Source: Calliopsis andreniformis
Taxonomy: Eukaryota; Arthropoda; Insecta; Hymenoptera; Andrenidae
DNA length: 64,000 bases
NCBI RefSeq assembly: GCF_051401765.1
Contig: NW_027480423.1
Span: 10,912,001-10,976,000, forward strand
Direction of reading: 5' to 3'
This document shows, piece after piece, positions 51,980 through 62,769 of the stretch (position 1 is the first letter of the stretch; every line of letters starts with the position of its first letter). A model generated the notes under the pieces. It made no database searches and had not been told where the DNA came from. It saw only the letters and a list, made by a program, of their open reading frames with translations. The position numbers and the translations under genes were made by a program.

Positions 51980-54730
51980 ATGGAAAAGATGTTGTATTTA
52001 TATCGTATTTTATGCTTCTGGCGTTGACTTCTAAGGACCTAACTGTTTGATCTGGTGGAGCAACGCCCTAGAGTGAAGCCTAGGTTGCCCGGAACGTAGA
52101 AATGACTATAACTTTCACACGGGTTGCAATTATTCCTGTTATAGGATGGAAAGACTGTTGTATTTTTATTGTATTTTATACTTCAGGCGTTGACTTCTGA
52201 GGCCGTAGGTATCCGATGTGGTGGAAGAACTCCATACAGTCAACCCTAGGTTGCCCGGAACGTAGAAATGACCATAACTTTCACACTGGTTGCAATTATT
52301 CGTTTTATACGATGGAAAAGCTGTTGTATTTATATCGTATTTTATGCTTCTGGCGTTGACTTCCTAGGCCCTAACAATTCCATCTGGTGGAACAACGCCC
52401 TAGGGTGATGTCTAGGTTGCCCGGAAAGTAGAAATGACCATAACTTTCACACTGGTAGCAATTATTCGTTTTATACGATGGAAAGACTGTTATATTTATA
52501 TTGCATTTTATGCTTCTGGCGTTGACTCCTCAGGCCCTAACTGTCCGATCTGGTGGAACAACGCCCTAGGGTGAAGCCTAGGTTGCCGGGAAAGTAGAAA
52601 TGACCATAACTTTCACACTGGTTGCAATTATTCGTTTTATACGATGGAAAAGCTGTGGCATCTTTATTGTATTTTATTCATCTGGGGCTGACTTCTAAGG
52701 CCGTAGCTATTAGATGTGGTGGAGCAACGCCCTAGAGTGACGACTAGGTTGCCCGGAACGTAGAAATGACCATTATTTTCACAATGTTTGCAATTATTCA
52801 TTTTATACGATGGAAAAACTTTTGTACATATATTGTATTTTATTTTTCTGGCGTTGACTTCTTAGGCCCTAACTATTCGATCTGGGGGAACAACGCCCTA
52901 GAGTGAAGACTAGGTTGCCCGGAACATGGAAATGACCATTACTTTCAGACTGTTTGCAAATATACATTTTTTACGATGGAAAAGCTGTTGTATTTATGTT
53001 GTATTTTATGTTTCTGGCGTTGACTTCTTAGGCCCTAACTACTTAATCTGGTAGAGCACCGCCCTAGAGTGTTGCATAGGTTGCCCGGAACGTAGAAATG
53101 ACCATAACTTTCACACCGGTAGCAACTATTCGTTTTATACGATGGAAAAACTGTTCTATTTATTTTGTATTTTATGCTTCAGGCGTTGACTTCTGAGGCC
53201 CTAACTATTCAATCTGTTGGTGCAACGCCCTACGGTGAAGCCTAGGTTTCCCGGAACGTAGAAATGACCATAACTTTCACACTGGTTGCTATTATTCGTT
53301 TTATACGATGGAAACCCTGTTCGATTTATTTTGTATTTTATGCTTCGGGCGTTGACTTCTAAGGCCCTAACTGTTTGATCTGGTGGATCAACGCCCTAGA
53401 ATGAAGCCTAGGTTGCCCGGAACGTAGAAATGACCAGTACATTCACACTGGTTGCAGTTATTCCTGTAAAACGATGGAAAAACTGTTGTATTTTAATTCT
53501 ATTTTATGCTTTTAGCGATGAATTCTAAGTCCCTAGCTATTCGATCTGGTGGAGCAATGGCCTCGAGTGACGCCTAGGTTGCTCTGAACGTAGAAATGAC
53601 CATTACTTTCACACTGGTTGCAATTATTCGTTTTATACGATGGAAAAGCTGTTGTAATTATGTCATATTTTATGCTTCTGGCGTTGACTTCTTATGACCT
53701 AACTATTCGATCTGGTGGAGCAACGCCCTAGGGTGAAGCCTAGGTTGCCCGGACCGTAGAAATGAGCATAACTATCACACTGGTTGCAATTATTCGTTTT
53801 ATATGATGGAAAAACTGTTGTATTTATATTGTATTTTATGCTTCTGGCGTTCACTTCTTAGGCCCTAACTATTCGATCTGGTGGAACAACGGCCTAGGGT
53901 GAAGCCTAGGTTGCCCGGAACGTAGAAATGACCATAACTTTTACACTGGTAGGAATTATTCGTTTTATACAATGGAAAAACTGTTCTATTTATTTTGTAT
54001 TTTATGCTTCGGGCGCTGTCTTCTAAGGCCCTAACTATTCTATCTGGTGGTACAACGCCCTAGGGTGAAGCCTAGGTTGCCCGGAACGTAGAAATGACCA
54101 TAACTTTTACACTGGCAGCAATTATTCGTTTTATACAATGAAAAAACCGTTCTATTTATTTTGTATTTTATGTGTCGGGCGTTGACTTCTAAGGCCCTAA
54201 CTGTTTGATCTGGTGGAGCATCGCCGTAGAGTGAAGCCTAGGTTGCCCGGTACGTAGAAATAACCATAACTTTCACACTGGTTGCTATCATTCGTTTTAT
54301 ATGATGGAAAGACTGTTGTATTTATATTGTATTTTATGCTTCTGGCGTTCACTTCTTAGGCCCTAACTATTCGATCTGGTGGAACAACACCCTAGAGTAA
54401 AGCCCAGGTTTCGCGGAACGTAGTAATGACCATAACTTTCACACTGGTAGCAATTATTCGTTTGATACAATGGAAAAACTGTTCTATTTATTTTGTATGT
54501 AATGCTTCGGGCGTTGACTTCTAAGGCCCTAACTATTCGATCAGGTGGAGCAACGCCCTAGAGTGAAGCCTAGGCTGCTCGAAATGTAGAAATGACCATA
54601 ACATTCACACTGGTTGCTATCATTCGTCTTATATGATGGAAAGACTGTTGTATTTATATTGTATTTTATGCTTCTGGCGTTCACTTCTTAGGCCCTAACT
54701 ATTCGATCTGGTGGAACAACGGCCTAGGGT
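51980..54730. repeat. Copy of 41.2-44.1 kb inserted after the 19-monomer duplication
   Basis: From about 51980 the array follows 41.2 kb onward at offset 10785 bp, for example GATGTCTAGG at 41622 and 52407. It keeps the GTGGCATC monomer that the adjacent cassettes 3 and 4 lack, and the TTGTACATATATTG variant found at 42046. After the loss of one monomer near 53720 the offset becomes 10619. The match runs to about 54730. The block came from a region like 41-44 kb, not from its direct neighbour. Confidence 0.8.
52104..53757. repeat. Domain C cassette, copy 5 (a different monomer lost)
   Basis: Landmark distance is again 1647 bp, but here the GCATAGACTTTTAAGG monomer is missing. CTTATGACCTAACTATTCG with CTGGTGGAGC joins CAACGCCCTAGGGTGAAGCC and then the GGACCGTAG start directly. 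The GTGGCATC monomer is present (near 52652). This loss is independent of those in copies 1, 3 and 4. Confidence 0.85.
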
Positions 54731-57700
54731 GAAACCTAGGTTGCCCAGAACGTAGAAATGGCCATAACTTTTACACTGGTAGCAATTATTCGTTTTATAC
54801 AATGGAAAAACTGTTCTATTTATTTTGTATTTAATCCTTCGGGCGTTGACTTCTAAGGCCCCAACTGTTTGATCTGGTGGAGCAACGCCCTAGAGTGAAG
54901 CCTAGGTTGCCTGGAACGTAGAAATGACCATCACTTTCACACGGTTTGCAATTATTCCTGTTATAGGATGGAAAGACTGTTGTATTTTTATTGTATTTTA
55001 TACTTCAGGCGCTGACTTCTGAGGCCGTAGCTATTCGATGTGGTGGAAGAACGCCATACAGTGAAGCCTAGGTTTCCCGGAACGTAGAAATGACCATAAC
55101 TTTCACACTGGTTGCAATTATTTGTTTTATACGATGGAAAAGCTGTTGTATTTATATCGTATTTTATGCTTCAGGCGTTGACTTCTGAGGCCGTTGCTAT
55201 TCGATGTGGTGGAAGAACGCCATATAGTGAAGCCTAGCTTGCTCGAAATGTAGAAATGACCATAGCTTTCACACTGGTTGCTATCATTCGTTTTATATGA
55301 TGGAAAAACTGTTGTATTTACATTGTATTTTATGCTTCTGGCGTTCACTTCTTAGGCCCTAACTATTCGATCTGGTGGAACAACGGCCTAGGGTGAAACC
55401 TAGGTTGCCCAGAACGTAGAAATGACCATAACTTTTACACTGGTAGCAATTATTCGTTTTATACGATGGAAAAACTGTTCTATTTATTTTATATTTTATG
55501 CTTCGGGCGTTGACTTCTAAGGCCCTAACTATTCGATCTGGTGGAGCAACGCCCTAGAGTGAAGCCTAGGTTGTCCGGTACGTAGAAATGACCATCACTT
55601 TCAAACTGGTTGCAATTATTTGTTTTATACGATGGAAAAGCTGTTGTATTTATATCGTATTTTATGCTACTAGCGTTGACTTCTTAGGCCCTAACTATTC
55701 GATCTGGTGGAACAACGGCCTAGGGTGAAGCCTAGGTTGCCCGGAACGTAGAAATGACCATAGCTTTTACACTGGCAGCAATTATTCGTTTTATACAATG
55801 GAAAAACCGTTCTATTTATTTTGTATTTTATGCTTCGGGCGTTGACTTCTAAGGCCCTAACTGTTTGATCTGGTGGAGCATCGCTGTAGAGTGAAGCCTA
55901 GGTTGCCCGGAACGTAGAAATGACCATACCTTTCACACTGGTTGCTATTGTTCGTTTTATACGATGGAAAAACTGTTATATTTATATTGTATTTAAACTT
56001 CTGGCGTTGACTTCTGAGGCCGTTGCTATTCGATGTGGTGCAAGAACGCCATAGAGTGAAGCCTAGGTAGCCCGAATCGTAGAAATGTCCAGATCTTTCA
56101 CACTGTTTGCAATTTTTCGTTTTATACGATGGAAAAACTGTTTTATTTACTTTGTATTTTATGCTTCGGGCGTTGACTTCTAAGGCCCTAGCTATTCGAT
56201 CTAGTGGAGCAACGCCCTAGAGTGCAGCCTAGGTTGCCCGGAACGTAGAAATGACCATAACTTTCACACTGGTTGCTATCATTCGTTTTATATGATGGAA
56301 AAACTGTTGTATTTATATTGTATTTTATTCTTCTGGCGTTCACTTCTTAGGCCCTAACTATTCGATCTGGTGGAACAACGGCCTAGGGTGAAGCCTAGGT
56401 TGCCCGGAACGTAGAAATGACCATAACTTTTACACTGGTAGGAATTATTCGTTTTATACAATGGAAAAACTGTTCTATTTATTTTGTATTTTATGCTTCG
56501 GGCGCTGTCTTCTAAGGCCCTAACTATTCTATCTGGTGGTACAACGCCCTAGGGTGAAGCCTAGGTTGCCCGGAACGTAGAAATGACCATAACTTTTACA
56601 CTGGCAGCAATTATTCGTTTTATACAATGGAAAAACCGTTCTATTTATTTTGTATTTTATGTGTCGGGCGTTGACTTCTAAGGCCCTAACTGTTTGATCT
56701 GGTGGAGCATCGCCGTAGAGTGAAGCCTAGGTTGCCCGGTACGTAGAAATAACCATAACTTTCACACTGGTTGCTATCATTCGTTTTATATGATGGAAAG
56801 ACTGTTGTATTTATATTGTATTTTATGCTTCTGGCGTTCACTTCTTAGGCCCTAACTATTCGATCTGGTGGAACAACACCCTAGAGTAAAGCCCAGGTTT
56901 CGCGGAACGTAGTAATGACCATAACTTTCACACTGGTAGCAATTATTCGTTTGATACAATGGAAAAACTGTTTTATTTATTTTGTATGTAATGCTTCGGG
57001 CGTTGACTTCTAAGGCCCTAACTATTCGATCAGGTGGAGCAACGCCCTAGAGTGAAGCCTAGGTTGCTCGAAATGTAGAAATGACCATAACATTCACACT
57101 GGTTGCAATCATTCGTTTTATATGATGGAAAGACTGTTGTATTTATATTGTATTTTATGCTTCTGGCGTTCACTTCTTAGGCCCTAACTATTCGATCTGG
57201 TGGAACAACGGCCTAGGGTGAAACCTAGGTTGCCCAGAACGTAGAAATGACCATAACTTTTACACTGGTAGCAATTATTCGTTTTATACAATGGAAAAAC
57301 TGTTCTATTTATTTTGTATTTAATGCTTCGGGCGTTGACTTCTAAGGCCCCAACTGTTTGATCTGGTGGAGCAACGCCCTAGAGTGAAGCCTAGGTTGCC
57401 TGGAACGTAGAAATGACCATCACTTTCACACGGTTTGCAATTATTCCTCTTATAGGATGGAAAGACTGTTGTATTTTTATTGTATTTTATACTTCAGGCG
57501 CTGACTTCTGAGGCCGTAGCTATTCGATGTGGTGGAAGAACGCCATACAGTGAAGCCTAGGTTTCCCGGAACGTAGAAATGACCATAACTTTCACACTGG
57601 TTGCAATTATTTGTTTTATACGATGGAAAAGCTGTTGTATTTATATCGTATTTTATGCTTCAGGCGTAGACTTCTGAGGCCGTTGCTATTCGATGTGGTG

Positions 57701-58350
57701 GAAGAACGCCATAGAGTGAAGCCTAGCTTGCTCGAAATGTAGAAATGACCATAGCTTTCACACTGGTTGCTATCATTCGTTTTATATGATGGAAAAACTG
57801 TTGTATTTATATTGTATTTTATGCTTCTGGCGTTCACTTCTTAGGCCCTAACTATTCGATCTGGTGGAACAACGGCCTAGGGTGAAGCCTAGCTTGCCCA
57901 GAACGTAGAAATGACCATAACTTTCACACTGGTAGCAATTATTCGTTTTATACAATGGAAAAACTGTTCTATTTATTTTGTACTTAATGCTTCGGGCGTT
58001 GACTTCTAAGGCACCAGCTGTTTGATCTGGTGGAGCAACGCCCTAGAGTGAAGCCTAGGTTGCCTGGAACGTAGAAATGTCCATCACTTTCACACGGGTT
58101 GCAATTATTCCTGTTATAGGATGGAAAGACTGTTGTATTTTTATTGTATTTTATACTTCAGGCACTGACTTCTGAGGCCGTAGCTATTCGATGTGGTGGA
58201 AGAACGCCATACAGTGAAGCCTAGGTTGCCCGGAACGTAGAAATGACCATAACTTTCACACTGGTTGCAATTATTTGTTTTATACGATGGAAAAGCTGTT
58301 GTATTTATATCGTGTTTTATGCTTCTGGCGTTGACTTCTGAGGCCCTTGC
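54730..58350. repeat. 15-monomer and 4-monomer duplications
   Basis: The run from about 54740 recurs from about 57229 at offset 2489 bp (15 x 166 minus 1). Shared variants are AAGGCCCCAACTG, CACACGGTTTGCAATTATTCC, and the pair of units AGGCGTTGAC or AGGCGTAGAC with TGAGGCCGTTGCTAT. The last part is stepped again by 664 bp (four monomers): CTGTTTGATCTGG at 57354 follows GGCCCCAA and at 58018 follows GGCACCAG. So a 15-monomer tandem step is overlaid by a 4-monomer step. Confidence 0.75.
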
Positions 58351-58389
58351 TATTCGATGTGGTGGAAGAACGCCATAGAGTGAAGCCTA

Positions 58390-58910
58390 GGTAGCCCGGA
58401 TCGTCGAAATGTTCATATCTTTCACAATGTTTGCAATTTTTCGTTTTATACGATGGAAAAACTGTTTTATTTATTTTATATTTTATGCTTCGGGCGTTGA
58501 CTTCTAAGGCCCTACCTATTCGATCTGGTAGAGCAACGCCCTAGAGTGATGCCTAGGTTGCCCGGATCGTAGAAATGTCCATATCTTTCACACTACTTGC
58601 AATTTTTCGTTTTATACGATGGAAAAACTGTTTTATTTATTTTGAATTTTATGCTTCGGGCGTTGACTTCTAAGGCCCTAACTATTCGATCTGGTGGAGC
58701 AACGACCTAGAGATATGCCTAGGTTGCCCGGAACGTACAAATGACAATTACTTTCACACTGTTTGGTATTAGTCATTTTGTACGATGGAAAAGCTGTTGT
58801 ATTTATATTGTACTTTATGCCTCTGGCGTTGACTTCTAAGGCCGTAGCTATTAGATGCGGTGGAGCAACGCCCTAGAGTGACGCCTAGGTTGCCCGGAAC
58901 ATAGAAATGA
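58390..58910. repeat. Island of three atypical monomers
   Basis: Three neighbouring units carry changes not seen elsewhere in the window. One has GGATCGTCGAAATGTTCATATC. The next has CACACTACTTGCAATTTTTCG and TTTTGAATTTTATGC. The third has GTACAAATGACAATTAC with GTTTGGTATTAGTCATTTTG and CGACCTAGAGATATGCC. They sit between the 4-monomer step and a block shared with 39 kb. They are either old monomers spared from homogenisation or remnants of another subfamily. Confidence 0.65.
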
Positions 58911-59219
58911 CTATAACTTTCACACTGGTTGCTATCATTCGTTTTATACGATGGAAAAACTGTTATATTTATATTGTATTTTATACTTCAGGCGTTGACT
59001 TCTGAGGCCGTAGCTATCCCATGTGGTGGAAGAACGCCATACAGAGAAGCCTATGTTGCCCGGAACGTAGAAATGACCATAACCTTCACACTGGTTGCAA
59101 TTATTTGTTTTATACGATGGAAAAGCTGTTGTATTTATATCGTATTTTATGCTTCTGGCGTTGACTTCCTAGGCCCTAACTATTCCATCTGGTGGAACAA
59201 CGCCCTAGGGTGAAGCCTA

Positions 59220-60605
59220 GGTTGACCGGAACGTAGAAATGACCATAGCTTTTACACTGGCAGCAATTATTCGTTTTATACAATGGAAAAACCGTTCTAT
59301 TTATTTTGTATTTTATGCTTCGGGCGTTGACTTCTAAGGCCCTAACTGTTTGATCTGGTGGAGCATCGCTGTAGAGTGAAGCCTAGGTTGCCCGGAACGT
59401 AGAAATGACCATACCTTTCACACTGGTTGCTATTGTTCGTTTTATACGATGGAAAAACTGTTATATTTATATTGTATTTAAACTTCTGGCGTTGACTTCT
59501 GAGGCCGTTGCTATTCGATGTGGTGGAAGAACGCCATAGAGTGAAGCCTAGGTAGCCCGAATCGTAGAAATGTCCAGATCTTTCACACTGTTTGCAATTT
59601 TTCGTTTTATACGATGGAAAAACTGTTTTATTTAATTTGTATTTTATGCTTCGGGCGTTGACTTCTAAGGCCCTAGCTATTCGATCTAGTGGAGCAACGC
59701 CCTAGAGTGCAGCCTAGGTTGCCCGGAACGTAGAAATGACCATAACTTTCACACTGGTTGCTATCATTCGTTTTATATGATGGAAAAACTGTTGTATTTA
59801 TATTGTATTTTATGCTTCTGGCGTTCACTTCTTAGGCCCTAACTATTCGATCTGGTGGAACAACGGCCTAGGGTGAAGCCTAGGTTGCCCGGAACGTAGA
59901 AATGACCATAACTTTTACACTGGTAGGAATTATTCGTTTTATACAATGGAAAAACTGTTCTATTTATTTTGTATTTTATGCTTCGGGCGCTGTCTTCTAA
60001 GGCCCTAACTATTCTATCTGGTGGTACAACGCCCTAGGGTGAAGCCTAGGTTGCCCGGAACGTAGAAATGACCATAACTTTTACACTGGCAGCAATTATT
60101 CGTTTTATACAATGGAAAAACCGTTCTATTTATTTTGTATTTTATGTGTCGGGCGTTGACTTCTAAGGCCCTAACTGTTTGATCTGGTGGAGCATTGCCG
60201 TAGAGTGAAGCCTAGGTTGCCCGGTACGTAGAAATAACCATAACTTTCACACTGGTTGCTATCATTCGTTTTATATGATGGAAAGACTGTTGTATTGATA
60301 TTGTATTTTATGCTTCTGGCCTTCACTTCTTAGGCCCTAACTATTCGATCTGGTAGAACAACACCCTAGAGTAAAGCCCAGGTTTCGCGGAACGTAGTAA
60401 TGACCATAACTTTCACACTGGTAGCAATTATTCGTTTGATACAATGGAAAAACTGTTCTATTTATTTTGTATGTAATGCTTCGGGCGTTGACTTCTAAGG
60501 CCCTAACTATTCGATCAGGTGGAGCAACGCCCTAGAGTGAAGCCTAGGTTGCTCGAAATGTAGAAATGACCATAACATTCACACTGGTTGCTATCATTCG
60601 TTTTA
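59220..60605. repeat. Copy of 55.7-57.1 kb at 21-monomer offset
   Basis: GGAGCATCGCTGTAGAG, with the private T in TCGCTG, occurs at 55881 and 59366, 3485 bp apart (21 x 166 minus 1). The match covers about 55735-57115 and 59220-60600. The missing base is the TTTAAAC deletion. Near 60610 the unit with TTATATGATGG continues as GAAAAGCTGTTG, then TATATCG, and not GAAAGACTGTTG. This is a hybrid unit leading into the last cassette. Confidence 0.75.
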
Positions 60606-60733
60606 TATGATGGAAAAGCTGTTGTATTTATATCGTATTTTATGCTTCTGGCGTTGACTTCTAAGGACCTAACTGTTTGATCTGGTGGAGCAACGCCCTA
60701 GAGTGAAGCCTAGGTTGCCCGGAACGTAGAAAT

Positions 60734-62553
60734 GACTATAACTTTCACACGGGTTGCTATTATTCCTGTTATAGGATGGAAAGACTGTTGTATTTTTATT
60801 GTATTTTATACTTCAGGCGTTGACTTCTGAGGCCGTAGGTATCCGATGTGGTGGAAGAACTCCATACAGTCAACCCTAGGTTGCCCGGAACGTAGAAATG
60901 ACCATAACTTTCACACTGGTTGCAATTATTCGTTTTATACGATGGAAAAGCTGTTGTATTTATATCGTATTTTATGCTTCTGGCGTTGACTTCCTAGGCC
61001 CTAACAATTCCATCTGGTGGAACAACGCCCTAGGGTGATGTCTAGGTTGCCCGGAAAGTAGAAATGACCATAACTTTCACACTGGTAGCAATTATTCGTT
61101 TTATACGATGGAAAGACTGTTATATTTATATTGCATTTTATGCTTCTGGCGTTGACTTCTTAGGCCCTAACTGTCCGATCTGGTGGAACAACGCCCTAGG
61201 GTGAAGCCTAGGTTGCCGGGAAAGTAGAAATGACCATAACTTTCACACTGGTTGCAATTATTCGTTTTATACGATGGAAAAGCTGTGGCATCTTTATTGT
61301 ATTTTATTCATCTGGGGCTGACTTCTAAGGCCGTAGCTATTAGATGTGGTGGAGCAACGCCCTAGAGTGACGACTAGGTTGCCCGGAACGTAGAAATGAC
61401 CATTATTTTCACAATGTTTGCAATTATTCATTTTATACGATGGAAAAACTTTTGTACATATATTGTATTTTATTTTTCTGGCGTTGACTTCTTAGGCCCT
61501 AACTATTCGATCTGGGGGAACAACGCCCTAGAGTGAAGACTAGGTTGCCCGGAACATGGAAATGACCATTACTTTCAGACTGTTTGCAAATATACATTTT
61601 TTGCGATGGAAAAGCTGTTGTATTTATGTTGTATTTTATGTTTCTGGCGTTGACTTCTTAGGCCCTAACTACTTAATCTGGTAGAGCACCGCCCTAGAGT
61701 GTTGCATAGGTTGCCCGGAACGTAGAAATGACCATAACTTTCACACCGGTAGCAACTATTCGTTTTATACGATGGAAAAACTGTTCTATTTATTTTGTAT
61801 TTTATGCTTCAGGCGTTGACTTCTGAGGCCCTAACTATTCAATCTGTTGGTGCAACGCCCTAGGGTGAAGCCTAGGTTTCCCGGAACGTAGAAATGACCA
61901 TAACTTTCACACTGGTTGCTATTATTCGTTTTATACGATGGAAACCCTGTTCGATTTATTTTGTATTTTATGCTTCGGGCGTTGACTTCTAAGGCCCTAA
62001 CTGTTTGATCTGGTGGATCAACGCCCTAGAATGAAGCCTAGGTTGCCCGGAACGTAGAAATGACCAGTACATTCACACTGGTTGCAGTTATTCCTGTAAA
62101 ACGATGGAAAAACTGTTGTATTTTAATTCTATTTTATGCTTTTAGCGATGAATTCTAAGTCCCTAGCTATTCGATCTGGTGGAGCAATGCCCTCGAGTGA
62201 CGCCTAGGTTGCTCTGAACGTAGAAATGACCATTACTTTCACACTGGTTGCAATTATTCGTTTTATACGATGGAAAAGCTGTTGTAATTATGTCATATTT
62301 TATGCTTCTGGCGTTGACTTCTTATGACCTAACTATTCGATCTGGTGGAGCAACGCCCTGGAGTGAAACCTAGGTTGCCCGGAACGTAGGAATGACCATT
62401 ACTTTCAAACTGGTTGCAATTATTCCTGTTATACGGTGGAAAAACTGTTGTATTTTTATTGCATTTTATGCTTCGGGCATAGACTTTTAAGGCCCTAACT
62501 ATTCAATCTGTTGGAGCAACGCCCTAGGGTGAAGCCTAGGTTGCCCGGACCGT
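60734..62553. repeat. Domain C cassette, copy 6 (complete)
   Basis: Landmark distance is 1813 bp, equal to copy 2. It includes the ATATTTATATTGCATTTT, GTGGCATC and GCATAGACTTTTAAGG monomers. GATGTCTAGG is at 61037, 19415 bp after copy 2 (117 x 166 minus 7; the seven single-base deletions in between account for this). It is followed by a GCTGCCGTATTTATATCG unit as in copies 1 and 4, and then by a block like 38.9-40.1 kb that runs off the window. Confidence 0.85.
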
Positions 62554-62769
62554 AGAAATGAGCATAACTATCACACTGGTTGCAATTATTCGTTTTATAC
62601 GATGGAAAAGCTGCCGTATTTATATCGTATTTTATGGTTCCGGCGTTGACTTCTTAGGCCCTAACTATTCCATTTGGTGGAACAACGCCCTAGGGTGACG
62701 CCTAGGTTGCCCGGAAAGTAGAAATGACCATAACTTTCACACTGGTAGCAATTATTCGTTTTATACGAT

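Noticed and set aside
55127..57837. Two 73-codon minus-strand open frames at 55127 and 57616
   Set aside because: They are copies from the 15-monomer duplication (2489 bp apart), start at GTG, and are open only because of substitutions shared by that monomer pair.
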